Source of the DNA: Metaphire vulgaris
Lineage: Eukaryota; Annelida; Clitellata; Crassiclitellata; Megascolecidae
Reading direction: 5' to 3'
DNA length: 64,000 bases
Assembly: GCA_018105865.1 (NCBI GenBank)
Contig: CM030859.1
Location: 3,680,597 to 3,744,596 of the forward strand
The stretch's first letter is position 1; each line of letters opens with the position of its first letter. The position numbers and the translations under genes are program-made. Under the pieces are notes generated by a model that saw nothing but the letters and a program-made list of their open reading frames with translations, was not told where the DNA came from and did no database searches. Below, one piece after another: positions 33,748 to 46,531 of this stretch.

Positions 33748-34419
33748 TTTTATTCTTTCCATGAAAAAATTAAACGCAGAGGATGATAGAAACACACGCT
33801 TTAGTTCTTGATGATGGGTTAATAGTATTTGAGACACGATCTACAGTGTAATCTTAGATTCTAAGATACGGGTCTGTTGAATTTAACTGTAAGGTGTTGA
33901 CGTTCAACTGACAAAATCTCCGCTTTCTCAGCGCTGAACCGATCGGATTCATGTCACTAGGTGTCGTGGTGGTTGGTCCACATTCTTATCTAAGCCGCCA
34001 GAAAGTCGACGTATTTTTCACACGCTACACAGGCCAACGACTGTTCCGGTCTTCGAGTGGAGTTCCATCTCTGTTCGGTTCTGTCTAGTTCGACGATGTA
34101 TTACTGTATCGCAGAAGATCTCGCTCAGGAATTCGCCGTCTGATTTCGGCACGCGGAGAATTTCTCTCAACATCTGGTCTGTCCTTCAACATCCACTCTT
34201 CTGCGTTTCGCTGACTCTTTAATCGAACGTCTTCTTGCGGAAGATCGTCTTCTTAAGGGTTCACCACCAGATTTCGCCACGGCAGCGAACTATTTCGTAC
34301 CATCTGAGCGGTTTTTTTTGTCTAAGGCCAGCATCTTCCGTTCCTGATTGGTTTGTCAGCGCTGTAATGCGCTTGGAAACGTTATTCTAACAGGCGCAAT
34401 ATAAATAGTCATTTGGATT
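33748..34419. other. No gene seen
   Basis: Unique-looking. GCGCAATATAAATAG near 34388-34402 resembles a LINE 3'UTR on the plus strand, but no body precedes it. Confidence 0.4.
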
Positions 34420-34580
34420 TGATTGGTATCATCGCTGTCACATTTGGCCCATGATTCTGTGATTCCGATAATGTCTGGGCTCATGACTTTTACGTACATC
34501 TCCAACTCAGCCATTTTATAAACCCCAATCATACTTTGGCATTTGTATAAAAAACATTCAAGTGGTTTTCCACACACTGA
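34420..34580 (-). mobile_element. LINE endonuclease N-terminal fragment
   Basis: The minus strand encodes YKMAELEMYVKVMSPDIIGI followed by TESWAKCD, the 'PDIIGITE(T/S)W' endonuclease motif of CR1/Rex-like LINEs. It abuts the left edge of duplication copy 2. Confidence 0.7.
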
Positions 34581-34718
34581 CATGCTACCTACATTAATGA
34601 TATTAATAATTTCATCTGTATTAGGCCTATAATTGTGACAGCTAGAGCAGTGGCGTAGCAATATGCTCGGGGGCCCTTGGCGAAAATCGCGCAGGAAGCT
34701 CTTTCCAGAGACGATCTG

Positions 34719-35719
34719 TCTTAACTGTCTTTGTACTTCTCGTTTTAGTTTTTGTACAGCTCGGGATCTGTATTCTTCACCTCTCTTTTTGTAATTATTA
34801 ATTGTTTTGTTTCCTCTGTCACCCATTCTTTTGATCTTTTATTTTTTACTAATACAATTGTGTTTTCTGCCGTTTCCTTCAATAGCGTTTTAAGATCTTG
34901 CCAGAGAGACTCAGGTGTATTCTCTTCTTGTAGTTTGTAGCCTAGAATCTGTTTGTAAACTCTGCTGTGTATTCTACCACCTTTTCACCCTGTAACTCGT
35001 CCACATTCAGTCTTCTAGCTTGCTGTCTCTTTAGTTTTCATAGTGGCTAGTTGGCTACCAGCTGCTGATTATCACTGTCGCAGTCTGCACCGGGATAAAT
35101 GGTGCAGTCTATGAAGTGGCTCCTCCATCTTTGATGAGTAATTATATAATTTATCTGGTCTCTGTGGGTTCTGGTCGGTGATATCCATGTGTATATTTTT
35201 CTTGGAGGGTTCTTGAAGTGAGTATTGATAACCAGGGTGCGATTTGTGACCTGGAGCGGTGGGGGTAATAAGTCGAGCTTGGAGGGATGTAGTTGTGGGG
35301 AAATGTAGAAGTGGGGATGTAGTGGTGGGGGTGTAGCAGTAGGGGATGCAGTTGGGCAGTGGGGAAGAATCTCCTCCTACAAATCGCGCCCTGTTGATAA
35401 CTGTTAATTCTTCTTCTTCACAAAAATGACCGAGCCTCTCCCCAGCTTCATTTCTCTCAACAAGACCAGCTCTTCCTGATGCCTTCTCTTTTCCATAGTT
35501 TTTGCCAATCTTCGCAATAAAATCACCCATAACCACGAGGTAAACTTTCTTTGGTGTCTTTTGTAATATATGTTGAATTTCCTCGTAAAAGGTTGTAATT
35601 TTCTCTTCATCGGCTATAGCTGTAGCTGTTGGCGAGTATATCTGTATTATTGTGATGGTTCGTGGCTTTGCCTTTACTCTAATAGTCATTATCCTGTCAT
35701 TGACGATTTCATAACCCAT
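34719..35719 (-). mobile_element. LINE endonuclease-domain remnant (paralogue of 1500-2499)
   Basis: The minus strand from 35719 encodes MGYEIVNDRIMTIRVKAKPR, IQIYSPTATAIADEEKITTF, YEEIQHILQKTP and VVMGDFIAKIGKN without a stop until the MITE at 35233-35393. The conserved Asn of GDFNAKIG is Ile here, so the endonuclease is likely inactive. Downstream linker sequence is degraded and cut at 34718 by a deletion. Confidence 0.75.
35233..35393. mobile_element. MITE, CAGGGTGCGATTTGT family, private to copy 2
   Basis: Ends CAGGGTGCGATTTGTG / ACAAATCGCGCCCTG, with a perfect 8-bp duplication TTGATAAC (35225-35232, 35394-35401). Copy 1 has one TTGATAAC at 2174-2181. The interior is a G-rich TGGGG repeat. 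Confidence 0.93.
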
Positions 35720-35769
35720 AAAATTAATCCAAAAGCTTCAAAATAAAATATAATAATTAAAATAAAAAG

Positions 35770-36409
<640 letters not shown>

Positions 36410-37200
36410 TGCTAATTTGTGTATTCATTTTATATTTTCTTCTATTTTTACCCTTAATTAATAAATTTGTCTGCTTAAATGCCTTCTAACTGCTATCATA
36501 AGCAGTTGCCTCATATCTCCTCTCTAATTAATAAACCAGCTGAATGTCGACTCGATTACTTTATGAACTATTAAAACCACTGATAATACATATTTTAGAA
36601 TGCAAGCTGTTTTATTCATTTATGCTGGTAATGCTATTCATTTTATTCATTTATGCTGGTAATGCTATTCATTTATGCTGGTTATGTAAAATCACCAACT
36701 TCTAGCTATTTCGACCAGTTACCTAAGATATCTTCTTGTGGGATATTTGTCCCTTTTGGTATCTTTTTTCAACTTGATTAAATTTGATGTTTTTGGATGT
36801 ACATACACATTGTTTAGACTAATGCTATAAAATTATTATTTGCTTTGTTACTTGTTTATCCGAACAATCTAGTATTATGATTCAGATTTGTTGACATTAC
36901 TTTGGATGGAAAACAATGTAGTCTATGATTAGTTTTTTTCTTTTCCCAACACTGTTTTCAGTTATTTCATTAATTAAGGCACTATTATGTTCTTTTAATA
37001 CTTTTACTTTAACGTAGGCCTACTTTTGTATGTTGCGTATAAACATTGTTATAATAATAATGTGATTTTAAGTGGTTTAGGAGGCTAAGTAAGCCTGTGT
37101 GAAAACCACTGATGTAACCATCGGCATTCAATAACCTAATTTAACCTGTTGAGTTGAAATAAATCCATTAAACACAATATATATATATTGACATTTTTAA

Positions 37201-37236
<36 letters not shown>

Positions 37237-37627
37237 GCTGAGCATGATCATGTCTTTGAAATTTCTGCACAACGTACGTTTTTAAAAGAAAAATGCAAAT
37301 TCGTGTTTAATCTAGTTTGTAGAGACTTCTAATAACCAGTAGATATTGTAAAAGTTTTGTCTACTTTCAACTTTTTAGAAAAATTAATAGATTAAATGTA
37401 CGCCTATAGCCCTATATTCGCTGAGCATGAACACGTATTGGACATTTTAAACCAACGCAATGTTTTAAAATGAAACTGCGAATCCATATCTAATCAATTA
37501 TGTAGAGACTTCTAATAAACAGTATATATTATAAAATTTTGTTTGCTTTCAGCTTTCTTAGAAAAAAAATCAATAATTGTAATGCGCCGTATATGGCGCA
37601 GTCTTTTGTTGTTATAGAACAGTATAA
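36410..37627. other. AT-rich noncoding spacer (paralogue of 3302-4491)
   Basis: No gene. The TTTATGCTGGT tandem has one more unit than in copy 1. (AT)n runs lie at 37178-37189 and 37205-37233. Confidence 0.6.
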
Positions 37628-37896
37628 CAGTGGCGGTTCCAGGATTCCTTGGTGGGGAGGGGGTGAAATTAATTCATAGGAAGTTGGTGGGGAATGAAAA
37701 AGGAGGGGAAAGTAAGCATTGGCAGTTGCCTACTGAATGTAAACAAACTATTCCAATAAAAGACTGACAAGCAAAAAAAGTTCATCCCAAGTTTTTCCTG
37801 TAAGTTTACTAGACTTTTACCCGAAAATAGGTTGGCCAGCAAAAAAGGCCGGTGGGGGATGCATCCCCACTCATCTCCCACGTGGAACCGCCACTG
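37628..37896. mobile_element. hAT-type MITE (paralogue of 4492-4765)
   Basis: Same CAGTGGCGGTTCCA / GTGGAACCGCCACTG ends. The left target copy has drifted to CAGTATAA while the right is CAGTACAG. An internal ACAAGCAAAAAAAGTTCAT motif lies at about 37766. Confidence 0.88.
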
Positions 37897-38012
37897 CAGT
37901 ACAGGCAAACCATTGTAGAGATGATTAGTACTGTCCTTACTTGACGTACAGCGATACTCTCGTAGCAAGAACATTATAGGCGATTATCTTTATAGATTCA
38001 TAAGACACCGTT

Positions 38013-38410
38013 TCAGACAAGACGACGATCTTTATATTTAGAGGGGGCGCCCGCCTCTTCATTGGATATATGCTGTGTCCAACTGATTCTTTCCATTCGT
38101 CTCCATATCCATATGTCGAACGCCTCTAGTTTTCTGACGTCGTCTTTACTCTTTGTCCAAGTTTTTGACCCATATAATACAACACTCCATATAAGTGTTT
38201 TAATCATTCTCTTCTTTAGCCCTTTATCTTACCTCTTTAATTGCCTCCTTTGGTAAAATGCTTCCTTTCCCTTCTTATTCCCTTATTCTCCTTATTTTTA
38301 TTTGGCATCTAACATCTTCCGTTATAAGGCTGCTAAGGTAACAGAATTGTTTCACTTGTTCTATCTTTTCACTGTAGATTGTGATGTTTGCCTCCTTCCC
38401 AAGTTCTTTA
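38013..38410 (-). mobile_element. LINE RT C-terminal fragment (paralogue of 5126-5468)
   Basis: The minus strand encodes MIKTLIWSVVLYGSKTWTKS, DVRKLEAFDIWIWRRMERIS and WTQHISNEE without the MITE interruption of copy 1. Confidence 0.75.
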
Positions 38411-38700
38411 CTGATGGCCTTACCTGTAGACTCTATAAATCATCTACCCGCATAGACCCTAGGAAATTATTCTTCTCCAACAGGGTCGTTGATACCTGGA
38501 ATTATCTTAGTGACGAAATTGTCACAGTACAGACTATTGGCTCCTTCAGAACGAAATTAGATAACCGCTGCTTCGCAAAATCGGTGGCGTTCTGCAACTG
38601 TCTATCCAGTAATCCAGTTCACATATCATCTCCTCGATAAACGAAACTATAATCTGCCTGGAATTGCGTGATTACTATATAACGCCTAAACCATGTGTCG
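38411..38700 (+). mobile_element. LINE ORF2 C-terminal fragment (paralogue of 5470-5865)
   Basis: Plus-strand SSTRIDPRKLFFSNRVVDTW, NYLSDEIV and SFRTKLDNRCFAKSVAF. It is uninterrupted because the two MITEs of copy 1 are absent. Confidence 0.72.
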
Positions 38701-38871
38701 ATAATAGTTTGTTATTTTATTAACCTAGTATATTTAAATTGTTCTCTAGTTACATAGTTACATGGTCATGGATTCAAATTTGGTGCGCAGGCCAGAGTTA
38801 ACCCTCTGCGTCCCTTTGGAACACGCACTTGTTTTACTTACTTTGTTCTATTACGGCATACCACTAACGCT

Positions 38872-39120
38872 GCGTCTCGGATCTGGAAGGCCGTAGAAGA
38901 CTAAGATCCTCTACCACGGCTGAACTAATCGTCCCTAGGACGCGTCTCGTCACTGTCGGTGATCGAGTTTTTCCGGTAGCTGCTGCTCGCGCTTGGAACT
39001 CACTTCCTGCTGACATCCAAGAATCTCCATCACTCGACACATTCAAGAAACGTCTCAAATCTTGGCTATTCAGAACTAGTCATTTAGTTATATAGTTACG
39101 TAATGTGTTCACGCAGTCTT
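38872..39120 (+). mobile_element. LINE ORF2 C-terminal fragment (paralogue of 6541-6760)
   Basis: Encodes SSTTAELIVPRTRLVTVGD, WNSLPADIQES and TFKKRLKSWLF, more consensus-like than copy 1. Confidence 0.75.
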
Positions 39121-39279
39121 TCGACTAGTCACCACAATAATCTTGACTTTACTTACTTACGTTACTTTACTAACAACAGTTTGCCTGCAATTCATGTTAT
39201 GGTCCAATAAATATGTATCTATCTAAAGACTATAACAGCAGCAACAAAAGCATCGAAAGAAGAAGGAACTGCCTGGAAA

Positions 39280-40183
<904 letters not shown>

Positions 40184-40864
40184 CAGCGGCGTAGCCAGGA
40201 TTTTGATTTGGTGGCCGGTGGAGTATAAATTTTAAATAGTCATTGCTATTTCAGAATCTAAACATAATATGTTAATGTACCACATGCGAACAAAACGTCC
40301 ACTAACATTTAAAGAAACTAATAATAAAAGAAACGCGACACTGCTAAGATATCAAATTTGTCCTAGGTCAAGGAGGAGAAACAACCACATAAAAAACTTT
40401 AATAGGGTAGACTGATTTTTTGAGGAAGGGGCGGTAAAGGGCAGGGTTATTTCTAGGATTATCAATTGGGGAGGTGTCGGTAGTATAGTTTTGGGGTCTC
40501 TGCCAAAAAAGTCTGACAGGCAAAAAAAGATCATCCCAGGCTAAAATTGAGGTGTGTTGGGGTGTCGGTCTCAGATTGGGAATTTGGGGGTGTTGGGGTG
40601 TTAGGGGAGCCGCCGGGGGGGGGGCAGACGGGGGCCCGTGCCCCTCAATTGAGTGCCTGCCCTCCCAGTGGCCCCCTCTGTTGGGACCCTATACTTAATT
40701 CTACATACATTAAATAACAAATGGTTGGCCCCCATGATTAGAAGTTGCCAACCCAACGGCCGCCCCACTTGCCGAATCCTAGAGCCGCCACTGGTTAGGG
40801 GTGTAAGAATATCCCTGGTAAGGGGTGTATATTTGCCGATATACCCCCCGTCGCTACGCCGCTG
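40184..40864. mobile_element. Complete hAT-type element beside the DCST-like gene
   Basis: Starts CAGCGGCGTAGCC and ends GCTACGCCGCTG, with a perfect 8-bp duplication TTCAGTTG (40176-40183, 40865-40872). No transposase is recognised. An internal motif variant lies at 40514-40537, and a nested CCGCCACTGG-type fragment near 40607-40795. It lies only 26 bp from the stop codon of the minus-strand gene. Confidence 0.9.
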
Positions 40865-40890
40865 TTCAGTTGCTCACTGCGGACTCAGCG

Positions 40891-42259
40891 TCAGAGGCTG
40901 ATCTTACTCGAGACGCAGTAAGACTCAAGTCCGTCGTCACAGCTGTCCTCTGCCTCGTCGTCTTCGACGCCGTCTCCGGCACCCCCGTCGCCGCCGAGGA
41001 GACACAGAGGACACGTCCTCTGCAGGTCGTCGTAACACTCGTCGCAGTAGACGCCGTGGCACCTCTCGGTCGGGCATTCGTGGAAGACGCACGGGTCGTC
41101 GGCGCCGTACCCGCACGCGAGACACCGCGAAGGACGCCGCGGCGACCCTGAACCCCGGAACCTCAGTCTCATCATCCGGCGACCGATGCTCACCGCATCC
41201 ATCAGCTGCTGCTGCTGGTCGTTGACGCGGACGGCGCGGCGGAGGGTCGTGCCGAGCCGGCGTCTCTGGCCGACGATGACGCCGTACAGGTGAACGAGTC
41301 GCGCCTTCTCCCTCTCCGGGTAGAAGAACCCAGTCAGACGGTTGCGTAAACGGAAGACGTACGCCTTGACGAGAACCATTACGAGGAAGAACAGGTTGAG
41401 TAGGACGACCGCGACTAGGTTGACGGCCGATGGAGCGGAGGGCGAAGGCAGGCAGACGTTGCTGTCGCTCTGGAACGCCGTCCATCTTCCCGGGTGGAAG
41501 CCCTTGAGGAATATGTTCAACAGCTCGGCGATTATTCCGTCGCCGGTGACGACCAGGTCGAGCGCGTCTCCTGCGGTTATGTCGATGTCGTACCGTCCGT
41601 TCCGCTCGACCAGCGACAGGACCCAGTACAGAACGTAGTCGAACGCGTAGCACGTGAACGCGATGACCAGTCCGAGCGCGACGACGCACACCCCGGCCCG
41701 GTACAGACCCGTCTCGGGCGCCGACAGTTCGCAGGAGGCGGCGGTGGTGTCGACGAGGAACCGGCGTTCGTAGCGTCTCAGCGGCAGGACGCACTCGCCG
41801 GCCACTTCCATCCGCTTCTGGTCGAGCCACGCCATCTGCCGGTCGACGTACGTGTTGTCGTACGCGTCGTGGCACATGTAGTGTTTGAGGTGGAGGTAGG
41901 CGGCGACGACCAGCCACAGCAGCGACACCGGTACCAGCTTCTTGAGGACGTCGACCGTGAGGTGGAACATCGAGGTACGATAGGCGAACTCCTCCTGGAC
42001 GTGCTGACGGATCTGGAAGACGATCTTCGAGGCGTTCGAGCGCGTCGCGTTGTACGGTTCCGAGTTGACGTGGAAGCGGAGGGCGGTCTTGAGGGAGCGC
42101 ATGGCCGTCTGGGTGGCGTTGATCGCCTCGTGGATCGCCTCCCCCGCCCACTTCGACGGCTGGCAGAGGGCGTCGCTGTCGTTGAGACTGTGACAGACGA
42201 GCACCGTGTCCAAAGGTTCGCAGATGTTGTCTTTTTCCAGGTTTATGACTTTCGCAGCG
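40891..42259 (-). CDS. DCST-like gene exon 3: DC-STAMP region and RING-like C-terminus
   Basis: Acceptor TTCTTCAG (read on the minus strand) before 42259; stop TGA at 40891-40893. The frame set by exon 2 (phase 2) gives AGC then AAKVINLEKDN. In order it encodes an extracellular-type loop with Cys and sequons (NDSD, NATQ, NATR), a TM segment LVPVSLLWLVVAAYLHL, then YDNTYVDRQMAWLDQKRMEV and VLPLRRYERRFLVD. Those are hallmark DC-STAMP-domain words. Then two hydrophobic segments (GVCVVALGLVIAFTCYAF; VNLVAVVLLNLFFLVMVLV), GFFYPEREKARLVHLYGVI, and a C-terminal zinc-binding RCLACGYG ... CHGVYCDECYDDL ... CPLC RING-like domain as in DCST1/DCST2. In mammals and flies this family acts in sperm-egg fusion; DCST1 is also reported as a ubiquitin ligase. 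An acidic tail follows. The base composition is much more GC/CpG-rich than the surroundings. Confidence 0.9.
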
Positions 42260-42445
42260 CTGAAGAATTTACATGCAAACAATTATTATTATTATAATTA
42301 TTATTTAAACGCTGCTTGTGGTTTCACGACGGTTAGCATAACTTCCATTTCATCACTGGCGTAACTAGGGTATGGCGTACCTACGTTATGGCGTACCTAC
42401 GTTATGGCATACCTGGGGTGTGGCGTGCCTGGGCTATGGTGTACC

Positions 42446-42617
42446 CAGTGTTTTATACAGGTCTGTTAGGGAGAGATCTCCCTCCCCCCCCCCAAAAAAA
42501 AAATCCCAGCACTTACACAAATTTTGCATTGAACTGTGTGTCTTTCCCTCCAGTCAAGTCAATTCTTCCCAAAGGCCTCAATTCCCACCCAAGGCCTGGA
42601 GTCTGGATAAAACACTG
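42446..42617. mobile_element. MITE, CAGTGTTTTATACAGG family
   Basis: Ends CAGTGTTTTATACAGG / CTGGATAAAACACTG, target duplication GGTGTACC / GGCGTACC (7 of 8). Same family as 55189-55350 and the remnant at 7806-7970. Confidence 0.82.
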
Positions 42618-42829
42618 GGCGTACCTATAGGGTATGGAAGCCTTAGCAGGATGCCCGGGACACCAATTGAAAGGGGTGTCAAAATTCTGATTTTGTTCTG
42701 CTCAGCGTTGAAAAAGACAACCAACTGAGAAAACTGGCGCTTAACACACCATTTTTGACGTCGTTCGAATCATTTAAAACAACTGCGCTTAGACTATAGT
42801 CTTAAGCTCGCGTCAATAAGACACCAGGA

Positions 42830-43000
42830 TTGGAGGCGGAAGATGGCATAGTGGATTACGTGCTGGAGCGTCCGGCTGACGGAGCGGGTTCAAGCCCCAT
42901 TAGCACCCCTAGTGGCTTTCACACAGGCAGAAATGCCTCCTAATCCACTTTAAATCACCGAGGCGGCTTTTACAGGCTGACATAATTATCAGTTCTGACT
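42830..43000 (+). repeat. tRNA-derived SINE, second family
   Basis: A-box-like TGGCATAGTGGATTACGTG and B-box-like GAGCGGGTTCAAGCCCC, then CCCCTAGTGGCTTTCACACA and TAATCCACTTTAAATCACCG. The head differs from the 13496 family. Confidence 0.6.
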
Positions 43001-43213
43001 GTGGGGCTGGGGAAGTGACGTAACCTCCTCCCTCTCCAACGTGACCTAGGCTTTGTCTCTGCCCTACAGTGGGCCTAGAAAATTGTGAAATTGATCCGTC
43101 TAGAGCTCTTCGAAAGGGGTCTTAGGAGGAGCCCCGGTTGAGAAATTAGGGTAATATTAGAATCAAATCTCGACTTTTGAAGCATATTTTCAGACTATGT
43201 GACGTGATTATAG

Positions 43214-43280
43214 TGATGGTGATGATGATGATGATGATGCTGATGAAGAAGAAGAAGAAGAAGAAGAAGAAGAAGAAGAA

Positions 43281-43335
<55 letters not shown>

Positions 43336-43490
43336 CTGACGATGCGGCTGCTGCTGATGATGATGATGAAGAGCAAGAACAAGATGATGATGATGACGAT
43401 GATGATGATGATGATGATGACGACGACGATGAAGGTGATGATGATGACGACGACGACGATGATGATGATGCTCATGATGATAACGATGTG
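43214..43490. repeat. (GAT)n/(GAA)n compound microsatellite
   Basis: Blocks of GATGATGAT, GAAGAAGAA and GACGACGAC with interruptions. Confidence 0.92.
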
Positions 43491-43541
43491 ATGGTTGAAG
43501 CCCTGTTTGAGAGGTATTATTGCTTCGTAGGAGTTCTTCAC

Positions 43542-43747
43542 CTTTCGCTGATCGGCACCGCCTGTCGCTTCCTCAGTAGAGGCGTCTGTCTGGCCGCCCA
43601 TCGGTCGGGGTTGATCTTGTCGAGGACGTCCTTGGCGTGGTGATAGACGTTGCCGAGCGCTCCCATCACCCCGATGCACTGGCTCTGAGCCCGCTTGATG
43701 CCCGCGTCGCACGCGTTGAATGCACGGTCGACCAGGTTCTTGCACGT
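43542..43747 (-). CDS. DCST-like gene exon 2
   Basis: Minus-strand acceptor TTCTTTTGAAG and donor GAAAG|GTGAAG bound 206 bp (phase 0 to phase 2). Reads TCKNLVDRAFNACDAGIKRA, QSQCIGVMGALGNVYHHA, KDVLDKINPDRW and then AARQTPLLRKRQAVPISE. The Cys-containing CKN...ACDAGIKRAQSQC pattern is the conserved extracellular loop after the third TM segment in DCST proteins ('C...F..A...C'). Phase and motif fit both neighbouring exons exactly; the summed CDS of the three exons is a multiple of three. Confidence 0.85.
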
Positions 43748-43959
43748 CTTCAAAAGAACACAACCGGACAACGGTTGCAACAAGATTTTGCAACGAGGGC
43801 AACGCTCGAGACGGTTGCACTGTTATAATGATCGATGCCATGAAGAAATACAAGCAGGGATTTTTCTACACCCCAGGGGGGGGGTTACACCCCAACCGGC
43901 TTGTGACAGACATCCTCTGCCCCTACACTACTTCAAAGGATGGTGTTGGCTATCATCAA

Positions 43960-44640
<681 letters not shown>

Positions 44641-44934
44641 CAGGAGTTGCTAAATCGGCTCGGGTGCAGAAATTTGCTATGGGTGCAACTTGTTTATAAA
44701 AAGCACAAAAACTTTTTAATCAGCGGTTTTCTTGTACCCGCAACTTGGCATCAAAGATTTACCCATTAGAAGCAATTGACTGACATTATTAGAAATCCAG
44801 CAAACACTTTATCATGATACAAATTCCAGATCTGAAACCTAAATTTAACATAAACATTGAAGTTCTAGCTATTGACAGTTCACAAAAAGTATATAATTAT
44901 AGAAATAATACACATACTTTACAGAAAATCTGAT

Positions 44935-45450
44935 TTATAGCCAACAATAGGCAGTTCTGTTCTGGATGCAGTACGCTGTAAAATCATCTCATGTCGGGAT
45001 TCATGTTCACAAACTGTAGAGCTTGCTGCAGAGATATCTTTGGTAGCACATTCAACTGCCTGAGAGTGGCCGGGTATACCAGAAATCAAATCAACCTGAT
45101 GGTGTTGAAGACTTTCATTGTCAATAGCTGTTAGCAGCGATGGTGGGGGGTGCGAGGTCAGCTGTATTCCAGTCAATCATATCAACTTTCGTCAAATCAT
45201 TGGCGTTAAGCTTGACGGCTGACTTATCAAAAACACGCACGGAAGAGCCAGATGAATTACTTCTCAAATTAATTATTTTGCCACAACAGAAATGTCGTAT
45301 GGTATCATCATTGTCACATACACCAGCAAGAAAAACGTTTTAAGGCAATCGCTCAATGGAAAACTTTCCACTTTTCTCGTCGCTCGAATGTTTTACGTGC
45401 CATGAAGACTGTCAAACGCTTTTGCCAGAAACAGGTAAAGCGATTGCCTT
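44935..45450 (-). pseudogene. Unrecognised remnant with BIR-like motif
   Basis: The minus strand at about 45330-45180 reads FLAGVCDNDDTIRHFCCGK, similar to the AGF..T...D.VRCF.C core of baculovirus-IAP-repeat (BIR) domains, but with His at the first zinc Cys. It continues IINLRSNSSGSS then VFDKSAVKLNANDLTKVDMI. After a one-base shift in a G/C-run near 45145, another frame stays open to a stop at 44919 (..PPSLLTAIDNESLQHH.., ..SQAVECATKDISA..). A stop precedes the BIR-like part. Possibly a decayed IAP retrocopy or a host-gene fragment in a transposon; the assignment is weak. Confidence 0.35.
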
Positions 45451-45454
45451 ATAG

Positions 45455-46222
45455 CAGAGTTTCCCAAACATTTTGGAACCGCCACCCACTTTAGCGTTTT
45501 TGTAACGTGCCGCGACCTTAATAATGCAATATTTTTAAAATGCATTAGGCCATCTGGTGAACGTCAGTTGAACAGAATCTTCTGAGTTTTGAATAAATGC
45601 CAAACAACAGTTCTAATTCAATTCGAATGAAGATATGGCAAATATATTAGGTAGAATTATTCATATTTTGTGCCAAAACAGACAAAATGAGAGAAATGAA
45701 TATTAAATTTCTTTGAAATTATCTTTTGAAATTTTGCCAGGAACATACCTTTATAACGCGTCTTAAAATCCTATGAGTATGGCAAAATTGCTTAACCGCT
45801 AGGTTCCTGACGGCCGGTAATAGAAATTCCTTATTGTTAGTGGAATTTCAGAGCAAAATGACCGGAATACGCTTTCCTAATGCTAGCGTTATTGCGAAAT
45901 AAAATTAATTTTTAAAAGTGCTATAGGCTAGAGTTTCCTAATCTTTTTTAAACTGTGCGACTCACTTCAGCGGCTTTCTAACATGCCGCGACCCTGCAAA
46001 CTTATTGTCAAGTAAAATTGGAAATACTAATCATTTTAACATAAGCCGTGTATGGAGGATTTGCAGGCATGTAAATTTCTTAAAACATAAGCCAACTTGC
46101 AACTTTCAAGGCTTGTGACATCGTGGTGCTGGTTAGAAAATGACACGTTTGAATCTAATTTCGCGCTACCCCGCAACCTATTATAATGAGCCGCGCGACC
46201 CACTTTTGGGTAGCGACCCACA
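45455..46222 (-). mobile_element. hAT element remnant, CAGAGTTTCCCAAAC family
   Basis: Begins CAGAGTTTCCCAAAC after CCTTATAG. Further in, AACATGCCGCGACC and GCGACCCACTTTTGGGT match, in inverse orientation, the element at 60355-61462. The far end lacks the terminal GGGAAACACTG and a second target copy, so it is truncated. Confidence 0.75.
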
Positions 46223-46299
46223 GTTTCAGAATCTAAATATTATACGATACGTAGACAATTTTCCTGCACAAATACCAGAAAATATTGGCTAAATATGCT

Positions 46300-46486
46300 C
46301 AGTGGCGGCTCCACATGAAAAGTTGGGGGGCCGTGACCCTACCGATTGCCTAGCCCCCTAGTGCCCCTGTCGGGATCCTACACTCACTACTACATACCTA
46401 TCAACAAATGGTTGGGCCTCCTATGTATAGAAGTTGCCACACCAACGCCCCCACCCCCCACTAGCCGAATCCTGGTGCCGCCACTG
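46300..46486. mobile_element. hAT-type MITE, CAGTGGCGGCTCCA family
   Basis: Ends CAGTGGCGGCTCCA / TGGTGCCGCCACTG, with a perfect 8-bp duplication AATATGCT (46292-46299, 46487-46494). Confidence 0.92.
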
Positions 46487-46531
46487 AATATGCTAATACG
46501 ATACATCGAGAAAACAGTATGAACAGATTAC

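Larger units (their letters stand above)
42260..43541 (-). other. DCST-like intron 2
   Basis: GT-AG intron (minus strand donor GTGAAG). Holds a MITE at 42446-42617, a SINE head at 42830-43000 and a (GAT)/(GAA) microsatellite at 43214-43490. Long open frames across the microsatellite are artefacts. Confidence 0.75.

Noticed and set aside
41494..42297. Plus-strand open frame of 267 codons and a second minus-strand frame of about 400 codons over DCST-like exon 3
   Set aside because: GC-rich shadow frames; the DC-STAMP and RING motifs are in the 463-codon minus-strand frame, which also matches the splice phases.
43177..43853. Met/Lys-rich and Ile-rich frames across 43214-43490
   Set aside because: Compound GAT/GAA microsatellite in DCST-like intron 2; only 43542-43747 is exonic.
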